The notes: a model not told the origin generated them from the letters alone. A stretch of 64,000 nucleotides of DNA from Heterobasidion occidentale (GCA_039111635.1 JBCAQO010000004.1:2604001-2668000), one strand, 5' to 3'; shown: positions 1 to 12,455, counted from the first letter of the stretch. Program-made: numbers and translations.

Positions 1-883
1 CAGCCCTGGCGGATTAGATGTTAGTCCATATATCCAAGGCGTCCGCGTCTTCGCTTTTTTTTGTTTGAAGGACGCACCATTTTCGTCGGTTTCCCAGGTT
101 TCGACGACAGCGCCGTCGATAGGCTCCCCGTCTGTGGTGAGCACGCGGCCTTCAAGAAACAGATATTCCGCATTTCCGATGCCATGCTCGTCTTCAATGA
201 TGGTACCTCCATAATTGACTATATCCGTCATGAATGTGAAACCTGACAGGCCTATATATAGGACATACTACACTCACCTTCTGGAGCGTCTTCTGTGAAT
301 GCAGGGCCAATCAGACAGCTTTCTGTGGCGTTCTTCAGGGATGGGTTGTTCAGTGTATCAACTAGGGCCGACACGCCAAGAATATCAGACAACATGATGT
401 ATTCCTGGCGCAGAGGAGTGCACAACTGCCCCACTTCCGTTAGGAATTCCATGCCCTTGGTCCATTCCTCAGTCGACAACCTAGGACGCATATATTCTCA
501 TTTCTGATCGGGACGGATCAACAGCAATGGAAGCGGCGCTTACTTCGTTTCTTGAACGAACTGGTGTAGATGAGTCACCAGGGCGGTTAAAACCTCTTTC
601 ATGCGTCTCATGAAACCATCATTGTGACAACGAGACATGCCAACATTGATGCCGCAGACTTACTGATCTGGAACTAGCTCAGTCAACTTCAGGATGTTGG
701 CTGTGACAATCTCCGGCCTGTCTGGGTACTACATAGAACATCAATGGCCAAGCATCAAAAAATCCACCTAGCCCCAGTAATAGCGTACTCTGGAGCGATG
801 GCTGAATCACGCACCGGTAGCTCTAGCTTTGGCGGCGGAATGCCATTAGACTGAGGCTGTGGTGCTGTGGAGTTGGTCGACAT
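1..883 (-). CDS. Intradiol ring-cleavage dioxygenase (hydroxyquinol/catechol 1,2-dioxygenase type), 3' partial
   Basis: The protein starts at the ATG at 881-883 (MSTNSTAPQPQ) and runs off the left edge. Five exons can be read, separated by short introns. They give the N-terminal dioxygenase domain: MKEVLTALVTHLHQF, then LSTEEWTKGMEFLTEVGQ, then LSDILGVSALVDTLNN. The start of the catalytic beta-barrel follows: GGTIIEDEHGIGNAEYLF and VVETWETDENG. The family uses non-haem Fe(III) to split catechol or hydroxyquinol between its two hydroxyls, feeding lignin-derived aromatics into the beta-ketoadipate route in the cytosol. The iron-binding Tyr and His residues should lie in the missing part, so the catalytic state cannot be judged. 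Substrate choice between catechol and hydroxyquinol is inferred from fungal precedent only. Confidence 0.9.
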
Positions 884-1650
884 CGTTGTAGCGTTGACTT
901 ATAACTGCAGTCCAAGGAGACAGCTGGTAGGAATCTGCTCCTACGTACGGGTCAGAATCAGATCCACGCTCAACCTTGGCCTTGTATACCCCGTTCCTCA
1001 CATCGCTCACCTGATACACGCATTCTCACAGTTGATATGAGGTTCAAACATCTATAGCCTAAAACGTCATGTAGTTACATTGGTAAGTCATTTTGCACAC
1101 AGGTACTTATCGAATGCTTAGATGTTATCTACCGCTCTACCGTCATGCCCAGGCCCAGCTCCTGGAGCTACATACCGCTCTGTGAAATAGCATCAACAAA
1201 TGCAGTACGCTTCGGACCATACACGTCACCCTTACCCACTTATGCTCCATGGAACATGTGCTTGTCTCGTTTGATATGTGCACAGCTGGTCGATGTTGAT
1301 ACACCTCAATTGACGCGCAGCGCCTCTCGCACTGTGTTACGGGCCTGCGGCACGCAACACTTGGCGTACCTATGCCCTAGCAGAGAAGATTGCTGCCACG
1401 TTAGGGACGTCCAGCGCTGCGGGAAAGGACCTATAACGTATTTTGATAAGGATTCAACAAATAATCTATGATACATTAATTGATTTTTTTACTCTTGAGC
1501 TACATATAATGTATGCGTGGGTATCGTGTGTGGTGAAGCAGCCGAGAAGCGCAAATATATCGTACAGAAGGATACACCTGTTCTCAAACTCTGAACCGTT
1601 CTAAATGCGTAAGTCAAGACAGAGAGTAAAAGAGCTCAAAGTGTATCTAC
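884..1650. other. Intergenic, no gene seen
   Basis: This lies between the start of the dioxygenase and the stop of WW-family copy A. It should hold the dioxygenase promoter and the 3' region of copy A. A 108-codon plus-strand frame (1145-1471) shows no recognisable domain or exon pattern and I do not call it. Confidence 0.5.
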
Positions 1651-3506
1651 TTATACTTGGCTGTTTTCTGGCAGGGAAGGACTCCGGCTGCGAATTATAA
1701 ACGAAGGCCAGGTGAAAATGCACCGGAAGGATCCAGGCAGAAGCGTACTCCAGACCGCAAGCACAAAGACACTGATGAAAGCCAAAGAGACGGCCATGAC
1801 TGGGAATCCTGCATAACGCGAGAGCATGTAGAGTCCTTGGGCGAAAAAGACGATTAATGACCAGATAAAAAGACCCTTCGGGAGAGCGTAAACGGTCGCG
1901 ATCGGCTGATATCCGTACGATGATTTGTGTTCGTTGAGGTAAACAGCCTACGACGAAAGTGATGAGCTCAGATATACGTGTGAGACTAAGAAAAAGACTG
2001 ACTGCATCACCCGTGTCCCACTTGGCGAGTCCCTGTTGGTGCTGGGACATAATAACGGTCATGACAACGCTCGCCGTGGAGAGCACCACAGAGGACACAG
2101 TCGCAGCCGGCAAAGCTGCCAAGGGTAACACCAGCAAGTTAGAGCTGACAAAAAAAAGTCAGGATGTGGCATGGCAGAACATGAAAGGAAAAGCGTACAT
2201 CAGCAGACCGAAAGCCCATTGCATAAGTGTCTTCCACTCGTCAGAAGTTTCGTTAACGAAGCTCTTCCATACACTCAGATAAGCCAAGTCATCGACAAAG
2301 AGATTTTCGAAACGTTTGCGATATCCTTCGGGTATATTGAAGAGCATAAGTGAGAGCGCGGACAGAATGAGGCTGCGTTTGGCCTCCGGTGCCACAAGGA
2401 TGGCTTGGTCTCTAGAAAGCCGACAGTGCTCCTCGCCGTAATGTGTCTGGTGCCTGTAGGTGGACAGGAAAACCCAAAGACGAGCAACGAAACACGTAAC
2501 GCGCCCGTCGGCAATTCGGTCTGATTCGGCGTAGAATGAATATAGGGCCATGGGAAGGCGTATCAATGCCACGCACCACGGCTATCGCGGAGGATGACGT
2601 TGAAAGTGGCACATTCCGCAGCTGAGTACGGAAATGTACTCACGCTTGAGGTCAATTGATCTGAACGTGCGATCTAAGTATGGAAGTTGGTGGCATGGGA
2701 AGGAAGTGTTGACAGACCTGCTTGACCGTGTAAGAAGATGTTGAACAGCTCATCGAAGGCTTCTTTGGTGACGCCACCAAAATGCATGGGAAACTGCTCA
2801 ACGAATTGCCAGTATTCTGCCTCCAAAGCATGCTCTGATTGATGATTAGAACGCGATGCTGATTAGGAGGCACAATTCGACTGACTGATGTGATTGGCCG
2901 AGTGGGACTCGGGAAGGCCAAGTTCGGAAGAAGTTTGTGCATTCAACCAGAAAACCGTGCGGTTCGAGTGGTCGACGAAGAAATAGCGGCACTTCTCAGG
3001 CTCAAGTTCGAGCCACAGCTCGTCGCAGTCATGCATGACCAAGCCTAGCTCAGAAGCCCAGGCTTCTATGACTGCAACCCAAAGCCCTACAACAACCTTG
3101 ACTTCGGGCCGGGAAACAGCTGCCTCCGTAACCACGTGGAATTTGTTCAACTTGAGAACCGAATAGGGTTTTCCTTCAGGATGAGTGAAGGTCTGCCAGT
3201 TCTCTGAAGAGTACGGAGGGCTGTGAACAAGGCGTGCATTAGATATCATGACACGGATAAATGGAAGCGGGATTCCGTACATGCTTGCTTCCACGGAACC
3301 GCGCACTGCTGGAACGAGCACAGACGAGACTTCGACCCTGCACAGCCGACCATATCGATGTGAGAAATGATGGGATTATGAATAGACAGTTTTGGAGTGG
3401 CTTACCTCGTTGTCTGCTCGTACCTCGAGTTAGAGGAGGGAAGGGAGGGGACCAATCCCGCGCGATCGAAGTTCAGAACGGAGGTCATCTTCAGAGGGGA
3501 GCTCAT
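1651..3506 (-). CDS. WW-like domain, multi-pass membrane protein, copy A
   Basis: First of three paralogues in this window; function unknown. Exon 1 (3406-3506) encodes MSSPLKMTSVLNF and joins, across an intron at 3338-3405, an exon carrying the WW-like core WQTFTHPEGKPY. A helical region follows (ELWLELEPEKCRYFFVDH, NRTVFWL), then EAEYWQFVEQFPMHFGG. The C-terminal half has hydrophobic segments near RSLILSALSLMLFNI, LLVLPLAALPAATVSSVVL, FIWSLIVFFAQGLYML and AVSLAFISVFVLAVW, ending at the TAA at 1651-1653. Compared with copy C it lacks the long Ser/Pro-rich N-terminus, has lost the intron after the WW core, and has a degraded second half of the WW motif (YSVLK where C has YFYHE). No frame break was seen. 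The joint near 2540-2640 is the least certain. Membrane location is inferred from hydrophobicity. Confidence 0.75.
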
Positions 3507-6090
3507 GTTGTAGAGTCTGCGAAGGCGCTAGTTGTGGGCGAGGAGGTACGATAATGAACTTCCGACTGCTCACAGTCTTTATATCCCGCGCCGCTGTCAA
3601 GGTGGCATCGAGGGTCATTCGTCACCACAGCCACAGACACCACGCAGTGCAAAGGCTGTAAATAGATATTTATTATTTACCAGTACTTATTAATAGTTAT
3701 GTTCATCGCTATTGCCTAATATTGAGGCGTGGTCGCAACAGGTGGAGCGCCGGTTTCAAAACATGTGTCAGCTTCTCCCGCGCCGTTCGAGTCTCCATCA
3801 TGTCTGCAGCTGAAGAAACCTCCCCAAAGGTTGTCGATGGGCGCGATGAGCACCATGGCGGGTGCGTTGCGGAAGCAAAATGCTGCAAGGCAAGCTGGAC
3901 TAACTAAATTGAACCGGATTAGGATAGATCCTGCCCAAGACCAGCCGGCGCACACAGCCTCAACGGCTTCCGACGGAGAGCCCGCGAACCTCCCAAAGTT
4001 TGTCGCTACCGCTTATTGTCCCTCGAACATTCCTTTAACAGCCTCTTATTATCATTCGCACAGGCCTCCGGTCACGGATGAGTATGTCCACCGTCATCAA
4101 GCTGTTCGTCTCACTGATAACCAAACAGGCCTGTGCCCTTCAAGCCGAGAGGAAAGCCGAAGCAACCTATCAAGGCCATCCCACCGCCCAAACCTCGCTA
4201 GCTAGACAGCAATGTAGCTGGGATATGTGGATATGATACCGAATTTTCTGTCTTGTAACATCTGGAGGTAAGTAGTCCTGTCTAATCTTAGACAATGCCT
4301 GATTTTCTCCTACAGAAGGCTAACAGCTCCTGTAACAATTACATGCTTCTTGAGTACACGATCTGAATGGAATATATGTACGAATATCATCGCATCGCAC
4401 CCAACAAAGCCCTGTGACCCGCCATGAGCCAGCATTCTCGCGGGCTGTACATCAGGTGGAAAGTTTGTGGCGATGTGACCCATTCTGGGAAGAGATTTTC
4501 AATGCTTATTTGAGAATAGGTTCTCAGTTTAATGTGCAAGTTGCCGCGACAGTGCGCTAATAAGGGTCAATCAGACATCCAGGGACATCGGTGAAGTGAT
4601 CTCCGCCTCTTTCCGAGTCATTCTCGCTAGTATAGATTCCAAATACACTCACATTCGTTGATCACTCGTACACTAGGGTTGACGCTATCTTTCTCAATTT
4701 AAGAAGAACGTACAACATCGCCAGTTGTAGTCGTCAGTCCTCGTACAGCGTCGCCTCACAATCTTCCGATATGTCGGATAGCTGAGTTCTGTTATTGCTG
4801 TGCTTTTATTCAACGCTCGCAAGGGAAAATCTGTCTCGGTGGCTCATCTGCCATCATTTTATCTCATTATGGGCGCTCAAACATAATACCTTGCATCGTA
4901 TTCAGATTCCTAACGAACCACTAAGGCAAGTACCGCTCTATATCTAACTATCTCCTAGGAGAATCTGTCTTCGATTTCCTTGTCATTCTCTGAAACCACT
5001 TGGCCTAGATGAGGTGAAGACCGGTCCGTTGTGGGATTTGAAGGCAATACACAACTGACGAGCGCGATTCGTCCAAGGCTGCATGCAAGTATGACGTGAA
5101 TTAGAGTAGACGCCTTCGTCTGGGTTACGAGCGGTCACTCTTAGAAGTCAGGGCTTTCTCATAGCTATCACTATCTAGGCGCGATGGTGTCCTCTTCGTC
5201 CATGCACCCCATATGCGAGGATCGCACTGGTAAAGATTCAACAGGCCTATATATGTTGTCCTCTGACTGTGTTGTAGCTGTGGCGGTCCAGAGACCGATG
5301 CATTACGACTCCATTTGAACCATTAAATCTTCTCAGGCAGAGCGGTGTTATGGGCGCCATGTTCGGCTTGAAGGCCTGTGTAATGGACCGGCTTTGCGTC
5401 TCTCGTTACTACTGAAGCTAATACACGGGCGCTGGCGGTTTCGGCGCCGCTGGCTGACAACAGCAACATATGTAGGGGCTGAAGCGCTGACATCAACGGC
5501 GCCGTCTATCATTTTGTTTCGACAAACGATATCATTTAAGTAGCAACTGGCAGGTTCGATATTATTTAGATACTCTATTATAGCGAGGTGCCTTGCAGGG
5601 TGGGGGTCTCGGCAGGTGTTACGAATCATGGATACCTGAGAGTTGAACGCAACAGCCGGCCATCCAGTGTACGCTTTTGTCTTCTGATGATAGAGATGAT
5701 TCACGATCAAGATCTTGTTGTCACAGGGATCTGGATTGAGTTGGTAGGAACATCACTGGAACATCGCAATATCCCAGCTTGAAGTTCAACTTGGCTTCGT
5801 GGGAGTCCGCATTTACTTAAAAGTGCCACGCGGGGATCGGTCAGTTGCATAGGTTGCTCTTCGCATTGCATGCAATACCTGCTCCGCTGATATTCTGATT
5901 CCTTCGACGCATAGTCAAGAGTTGCATGAATTCCTGATCTTTCGTTCATATGCACTGATATTACCAAATTAATCCATTGACATCTCCATAGGATTCTCCA
6001 AGACTCCTCATCAGACTGAAGGCCTGCGGTTGGTATTGAGTCGAGTCGTCGACAGGTGATGGCGGTGCCCAGGAGACAGAATGTATCAGA
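3507..6090. other. 2.6 kb accessory stretch with relic-like open frames
   Basis: No complete gene is visible. At 3729-4205 (plus) an open frame encodes a segment with MAGALRKQNAARQAGL; an overlapping frame ends in a basic tail (KPRGKPKQPIKAIPPPKPR, stop near 4200), suggesting one or two exons of a lost or very small gene. From 4206 to 5347 no frame of 60 codons exists and nothing was recognised. Minus-strand frames at 5348-5710 (LAIIEYLNNIEPASCYL) and 5707-5967 are protein-like but match no family I know. I read this as decayed coding sequence downstream of pseudogene B, but that is inference. Confidence 0.4.
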
Positions 6091-6441
6091 TCATGCATTA
6101 TCAGTGTCTGTCCTAGCCTTAGTGGAACGACATAGTCGAACGGTAAAATCTCTCATCCACACCCCACCACCTTTAATAGTGTCCAACCAATTGTTGGCTC
6201 GTTCTTGGGTCTCCCATGAAGAGGATATGAAAGCGATAACTAAACTTGTGATCGCCAATGAGGCCAACCCGACTGGGATGCGGGTCCAGAGTTCGGTTGC
6301 TTTGAAACAAAGGATCAAGAGCGCAGTGAGGAAAGTCACCATCCTGCGGCGAAGTCAAGTAAGCGGTTGCTCGTCCATGTGGCCAATGCGAAGTGTGACT
6401 CACGCCCACATTAGCAGGGCATAGGATGATATGCTAGATTA

Positions 6442-6463
6442 CTATCGTTGCACCGGAGTTGCA
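6442..6463 (+). repeat. Left terminal inverted repeat
   Basis: 22-bp TIR of the element at 6442-7144, differing from the right copy at one position (G against A at base six). Confidence 0.85.
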
Positions 6464-7122
6464 CAAAAAGAAAAGATTTCTTTGTAGCGTCTTCGATTAG
6501 GCTCTCTCTCACTCCAAATTTTTATATTACCTGCGGAAGCTTCTTGAAATGTGTCCTGTTATTTTTTCATATTTTCTAGCAATCTCTAGGAATTATTGTG
6601 ATATGATTGAGAAGGGGTGTCCGAAAACGAGCAAAGCTTAGGAGTTGCAAATCTTGCCGACGATCGGGTCACACGTTGTCACGTTTAAACTCGAACTCCG
6701 ACGGAGCGCACCGCGAAACGACCTACCATGCGGAGATTCAAAGAATGACCAAGCATCACACGGCCCGAGACTCCCTGTCACTCTGCCTGCCATCGGGCAC
6801 TGCCCGTCGAAAGAAATTTAGTGAAGAGCAGTAGAGGCCTCAAAGTGATAAAAATTAACCTGAATGCTTTCAGTAACACCTCTCCATATTGTTATTTTCT
6901 TAGTTTTGTAGTTGAGCTCAAGGATCTGAGAGATCTTGAGCATCTCTCAGATATCTCTGCCTAAAAACCATTATTCATTGCCTCCTCACTGCTGCACCCA
7001 ATTTCTGTTCTCGCAAAAACTCCGATACTTGAAGAGTGCTTAAATAAATAACTATGAATTTTTTCAAGAGGTGCCGTCAAAAGTTGCCGCGAGGAGCTCG
7101 ATTTTGAACCTCTCATACCATT

Positions 7123-7144
7123 TGCAACTCCGGTGCAATGATAG
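7123..7144 (-). repeat. Right terminal inverted repeat
   Basis: 22-bp TIR complementary to 6442-6463, immediately followed by the flanking TA at 7145-7146. Confidence 0.85.
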
Positions 7145-9765
7145 TATCGCAAGTGGCTCCAAGCCGAGCTTAGGGTGGTCTCTGTTTTGCAGAAAGATGG
7201 CCTTTTAAAAACAATGATCTTTGAGTACTACCTTAGATCCAAGAAATGAGACACCTACAGCTTCAAATGGGTCATCTGGTCGGATTCTTGTACGGTGTTG
7301 CCGGACTAACAGAAGGCCCAGAATGATGCTCCCGATGCTCATAGTTGTTGATACATAGCTGACAGTCGCGGCCAGTGTCTGCGAAGTCGAAGAATTGGAA
7401 CCTGACTGATTGATGACACCTGGTATCGCAAGAAATGCAGCATTGGCATTGAGCAATATCGTTGCCTGGCCATGAACGATTCGATAGTGAGATTGAATGA
7501 GGGTCTGCGATGAAAAGATTCGTACGAAAACAATGAGTTCTTGCCACTCCGATTGTAGTTTGTCGATGAAACGCTTCCAAGAAACCTGATAAACGATTTC
7601 ATCCACCCATAACTTGTCCAACTCTGAAAGGTGGATTTCAGGCGCCCAGAAGAAAATTGGTGAAAGGATGGTTATGAGCCATGACCTTGGGCGCGGCGTT
7701 GAATAGTGAATACTACGATCGCTGTCCATCCGCGCGGCATTCTGACCATGAAAATGAAGGAATCTCCAATGTGCTAAACAATATGTTCATGAGCTGACCT
7801 ATCGAGCAGACAATTCCAACCCAGCGTACCATAGAACGACATGATACGCGCTGCAACTCATGTCACGGTATATCACACATTTTGAAGAGAAATGGCGTAC
7901 AGATACAACATTTCATGTGCATGTTTGGCTCCGCAACTTCTATCCGCCTGTTTCAATTACACGTTGCGTTAGAGATATACTAGGTGATGGCTCACCCGAG
8001 GCTTCTTTCACAAGACCGATTATTGTCTGCAGAGTCTCCTTGCTGTAGGGTGCGGTAGATACCGACGACGTCATGGAATCTCAATGATGACAGTGAAACG
8101 ATACGTCAAATTCACGAGTTTCAGATGACATGCATTACCTATGCAGGAATGTACCAACATCCCCAACAGTTCGTCGCATGCGCCGCTCGGAAATTGACGA
8201 TCGCGAGGTCCTTTTGGGAATAATGCCCAGTGAGACACAGGTTAAGGGTTACATTATTTCAGCAGTGTGAGTTATATGAATCATATACCAGAAATTATAC
8301 GATCATGAGTTCTTTAAAACCTGAGTCAGTTCCCAAAGCTACGTGAGGAATGAATCAACACGTACTCAGGTGAGCGAATGATTTGGAACCTTTTACTTCA
8401 TCAACCAGATGGTCGGCAACATATCGCTCTGGCTAGAATATGCTACGAGACGCACGGTCCACGCAATAATAGAGCCAATAGATGGTCTCATGATCCACTA
8501 GTCTAAGATCCAAAACGATCTCGTAGTCAACGGACGGCAAAGACGTTCTCGATGATTGCAGGATGGCATCAATGTAATCAGCAAACAGCTCGATCTCTTG
8601 ACGCGTTTCGTCGTGATATAGATACGCATCGGTATATATTCGCTTTTATTGAGGAGTTGAGTACAATGTGAATCCATGAATTGATCATGAATGCCTCACT
8701 TTCTGCCGATGGTAGAAATAGAGCGAGCCCTCTGGATGTATCACTGGCTCCCATTCCCGTGTCACAGCGTGGGCACCATCTTCCAAACTGTATCAGCGAT
8801 AGGTGTCAGTCAGAGCGTCAACGGATATCATGCGAATCGTCAGAACACCTAACTGAGGAAACTTTGTAGTGAACGATGGGATTTCGTAATGTGCTGATTC
8901 TGAATCTCTGAAAGTAGTTCAATGGGGCTACTTCGTCGATGATAGATCAGAATTGCACAAACAGAGTAACCTCGCGTTGATATCGGGCATTTTCAATAGC
9001 ACTAACTGGGTATAAAAGCCGACCTTTAGGCAGACTCGGAAATGACGCTGGATTGCTGCCTATGGTTGACGATTTCGTAGAAGGCGATATGATTTCCAAA
9101 GCCGGTGAATGTACCGACCATGAAGAAGAAAATCTATTAAAGACCCCCTGTTGTGCAGTCGCATCCGATATAAACGACGAATTGATTGATCTGGGATACG
9201 TGCCTCGGAGGCTCGGCGTGCGCGAGATAGATGACAGCCTAGATGGAATTCGCTGCAACGCGTGTTTTTGTGGGGCCCGTAAGGACAGACGTGAAGGATC
9301 GCGCGGAGAACGTGTGAGGCGTTCCTCAAAGGCAAAGATGGCAGCTGAGCGAGATTCAGGTTCACTTTCTCCGCCTAAGGAATGAATGTCTTGGTACGAC
9401 TGTGATATATGGATTGGTGATGAATGAAGTATCTGCTCGGGAGGGCCTCCGGACAGCGATGGCTGTGGCGTAGAGGATGTCAATGGTGACGAGCGGATGT
9501 CTGGTTGACTTGCAGATCGAGGGGCGGTGCTTGAATAGACTGTGATAGCATCCTTGTCCTCGCTGTCGGATAAGAACGACAAAGTAGATTTCGGATGCAA
9601 CTCGTTTCCCCGGCCCATCTGTGTCTTTGATTCCGATGACGACGAGAACAAATCTCGTCTTGGAAGTGCTGCCCAGAACCTAACCCATCCTCTGTAAGTG
9701 CTGCGCAAGACGCGGTTCCTGAGGTGCTTGAGAATCAACAGTAGGAGCCGGAGGATCGAATGCAT

Positions 9766-10057
9766 ACTGTGGTGTTGATAGAGGTGAAGATTCAGTCAAG
9801 GGCGCCAAAAGAACTCACAGCATGTGCTCCTCGCGCTTAACACTGCAAGGGCTTGATTGGCGCTTGTTTTTTTTTAATAAAAAAAGAAGCGCAGTGTAGG
9901 AAAATATACGCCATTGATAACGTACTTAATAGTGGAGAGACCTTACACTGCCGGAAACAGAAGTTGCTATGCTCACAATCGTACATTCATACAGACAAGG
10001 GCAACGAGTGCTGCGAAGCGGGACCTAAAGAAGTCCATGATGCTGCGGATCCCAGCA
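9766..10057. other. Short intergenic
   Basis: It lies between the start of pseudogene B and the carboxylesterase stop. It holds an A/T tract (about 9868-9888: a T run, then AATAAAAAAAG) and no gene. Confidence 0.5.
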
Positions 10058-12455
10058 TTACTTTTCCCATTCATCGAGCACCTTCGCAGTGTTATCGTAG
10101 TCAGTCATTTCGAGGTTAAAATCTGCCGATATTTTGATCAGAGTTGCAAAAAAGAAAAAGAAAAAACAATTTCAGGACACACCATCGTTTATAGCGGTGA
10201 TATTGTCTCGCTTCAGCTGAAGAAGTTGTTTGCTATCAAGCGTGTACTGCGGCCAAACAGCTAGAGACCAACTTTAGAATGGACTGGCAGACACAAATCC
10301 GGAAGGTTTCAGCGTACCACCAGGATTCAAATCGTTTATAAAATTGATATAGAGATCGAGCCAGGTGTTGCCGAAGTCAGTTTCATTGGCGGCCGGCGAG
10401 ACAGTGCCAAACAAGAGAGGGAGCTCCGAAGCATGAGCAACTGCAACAAATAAATCATGATCAGCACGCATAACAGACTACCTAGAGAAAGATATTGACC
10501 TCCAAATGCCGGATTATTTCCTGCGATGAATTCTCTGAAATGATATGCATAGATGGGTTGCAAAGGTGCAGCGTGCTGGAAAAATCGTCTTCTTGAGGCC
10601 AAGAACATGAAGTCCCCATACCAAGCAGCCGCTCTGTCAAACAGAGAATCCCCTGTGTTGAACGGAGCGCCCAGACTCGAGTCATTTGCGGGATATAGCG
10701 ACCTGAATTCGGCCAGCACGTCGGCAGTGATTTTTGTTTGATCAATCACTGAGGCTTCCACAAACTGGTCTAATGCTGCGTCTTCCGCACTGGAAGTCAC
10801 GTTCAAACCTAAGAGTGTGCTGCTGAACGACGCCCCTTCATTGAGCTGGATAATCGATTAGTTACTGGGAGATAAAAGACGAGTGCGAGTAGCGCTAACA
10901 TTGGTTCCTGCAATTAGAGGTATATGGAGGAAATCTCCTGCCGCGATTGCGGTGGACGCTCGGACGGGTGCAAAGCTTCCGGGAGCAATCGTGGGTTCCC
11001 AGAATTGATTATTCAATGTCGCATGTATTCTTGAATTGCTGAAATTGACTAAAGGCTGAAGAAGTTTCAGACCAGAACCTCCTCTATGTCAGAACCAGCG
11101 CACCTCAAAAGGAGCCTGCTGCAAACACTTAAATGCTGCAGGACCAGCAACGCACCCGGTAGCGTTCAAAATGAGGTCAAAAGGCTTCCCAGGCAAATCA
11201 AACGTGCTAGGAGGAGGCGAGTTTTTGCTTCGCAAGAGAAGGGTCAGAACGTACAAGGCAGCAGAAAGCAAAACCGACCTACAAAGGACCAACAGCAGAA
11301 TCCATTATTGCGGCACGGAACAAAGAGCGCGAAGAGTGAAAGATAACTTGGGCTTCTACGCTTCCAGCACCTGCGGACTGTAGGCCGTCATGGAACGGCG
11401 TGCGTTAAACCGACTCCGTAGCGTACCTGCCCCCATATTGTTACCTAGTACATATGCCACTATGGTATAAGTCCTTTAATCCTGAAATTCGCGACTGAAA
11501 CTGGCCTTTGATGGATCACCTCCGAACTGGGCAATGTTGTCCTGCACGAACGTAAAAGCTGCTCGCTGATCTTGAAGACCATTGTTGAGGTCAGCCGCCG
11601 GAACGTGAACACTTGCCAGCTTTAGAAGGTCGCAATTGAATATGAGTTGAATGTCAATCAGGGAAGACCCACGAAACCGAAAGTATTCAGGCGGTAGTTT
11701 CTAAAAGACTAGTATTGGGCGCCGAGGAGAAACACGTAGAAGAATAGACGGTTACATGGAAACGAAGATGATTGGCTTGCCGGCCAATACACTGCGATTC
11801 ACTATATCTAGGGTTCAATCAGTATTTTGACAGCGTGGGACACACATACGTTCTCACGATTTCCGTCAAAGGAAGGGTCTGATGCCGAACTATGTCGACC
11901 ATTGTTTACTATTAGAGAACAAGGAGAAGAGCACTGTATGTACCCGGTATTATAAACCCCTCCCTGATGCGCTGTCAGAGAAAGACGAAAGGAAGGGTAA
12001 CCAAAGAAAAACTGACATGTATCCAGATCAGCACAGGCAGATGTGCGTTGGAAGGAGTACTCTGAGGCCTCCATACCTATATGTGGCCGAGATCGTTGAG
12101 CCAAGGATGATAAGTATGAGCATTGAACGAGACCCACGTTCAAAAAGAGACAGTCCTCCCCAATAGGAGCGCCCAGACTCGCCGTGACAGGCTGAGGGCA
12201 AGCATTTCCAAACGCTAGGGCATCTTGTACAGCACGGAACGGTTGTTTGATCGCAACCGGGGCCTTGAAACGAAGGTCGCCGACAGGAGGTTGAGCATAT
12301 GGAATCCCAAGCCATCGATCGGTTCCATTCCCAGTGGCAAGTCCACGGAATGTCCCAATAGTTAAATGGACTTCAGGATTGGCCACAGCGTCACAAGCAA
12401 AAAGCACTGTACATGAGGAAGCCAGTGTCAGAATCACGAATTTTGAGAGATACAT
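10058..12455 (-). CDS. Secreted type-B carboxylesterase/lipase
   Basis: The start ATG is at 12453-12455, followed by a signal peptide ([15 protein letters not shown]). The protein has the standard order of a type-B carboxylesterase: [87 protein letters not shown] and [10 protein letters not shown]. The nucleophile elbow is VTIWGQ-SAGAGS, the acidic residue sits in GTN-LNEGASF, and the His in [12 protein letters not shown]. The C-terminus is [14 protein letters not shown] then VLDEWEK with TAA at 10058-10060. A dozen or so short introns are needed. VTIWGQ forms an 18-nt micro-exon. The intron before it starts with GC rather than GT. All three catalytic residues are present, so an active extracellular esterase on ester substrates is likely; the true substrate is unknown. 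Confidence 0.85.

Larger units (their letters stand above)
6442..7144. mobile_element. Non-autonomous TIR DNA element, 703 bp, with TA target duplication
   Basis: The ends are 22-bp terminal inverted repeats at 6442-6463 and 7123-7144 (CTATCGTTGCACCGGAGTTG... against its complement), with one mismatch at the sixth base. TA flanks both sides (6440-6441 and 7145-7146), as expected for Tc1/mariner-type target duplication. The interior holds no transposase; the largest frame is 75 codons without a DDE-like motif, so this is MITE-like or a deleted copy. It sits inside a coding exon of WW-family copy B: the homologous exon in copy C is continuous, and the flanks here encode the two halves of that exon. 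One extra A next to the left TA leaves the empty site off by one base. The superfamily assignment rests only on the TA and is tentative. Confidence 0.8.
6091..9765 (-). pseudogene. WW-like domain, multi-pass membrane protein, copy B (disrupted)
   Basis: The start ATG is at 9763-9765. The N-terminal exon (MHSILRLLLLILKHLRNR, then a long Ser/Arg-rich region) aligns with copy C. The WW-like exon near 8690-8800 reads WEPVIHPEGSLYFYHRQK. The next exon begins RIYTDAYLYHDETRQEIE and runs to DRASRSIF, where copy C continues LFWLTPF but copy B has TAG (8433-8435), consistent with a TGG to TAG change. Further on, the exon FLQNRDHPKLGLEPLAI is broken by an inserted TIR element (6442-7144) and resumes as SSISSYALLMWA. 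The last exon (6091-6342) retains two membrane segments (TFLTALLILCF, LASLAITSLVIAFI). Two independent lesions make a functional full-length product unlikely. The other exons are still well conserved, so the damage is probably recent. Confidence 0.85.
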
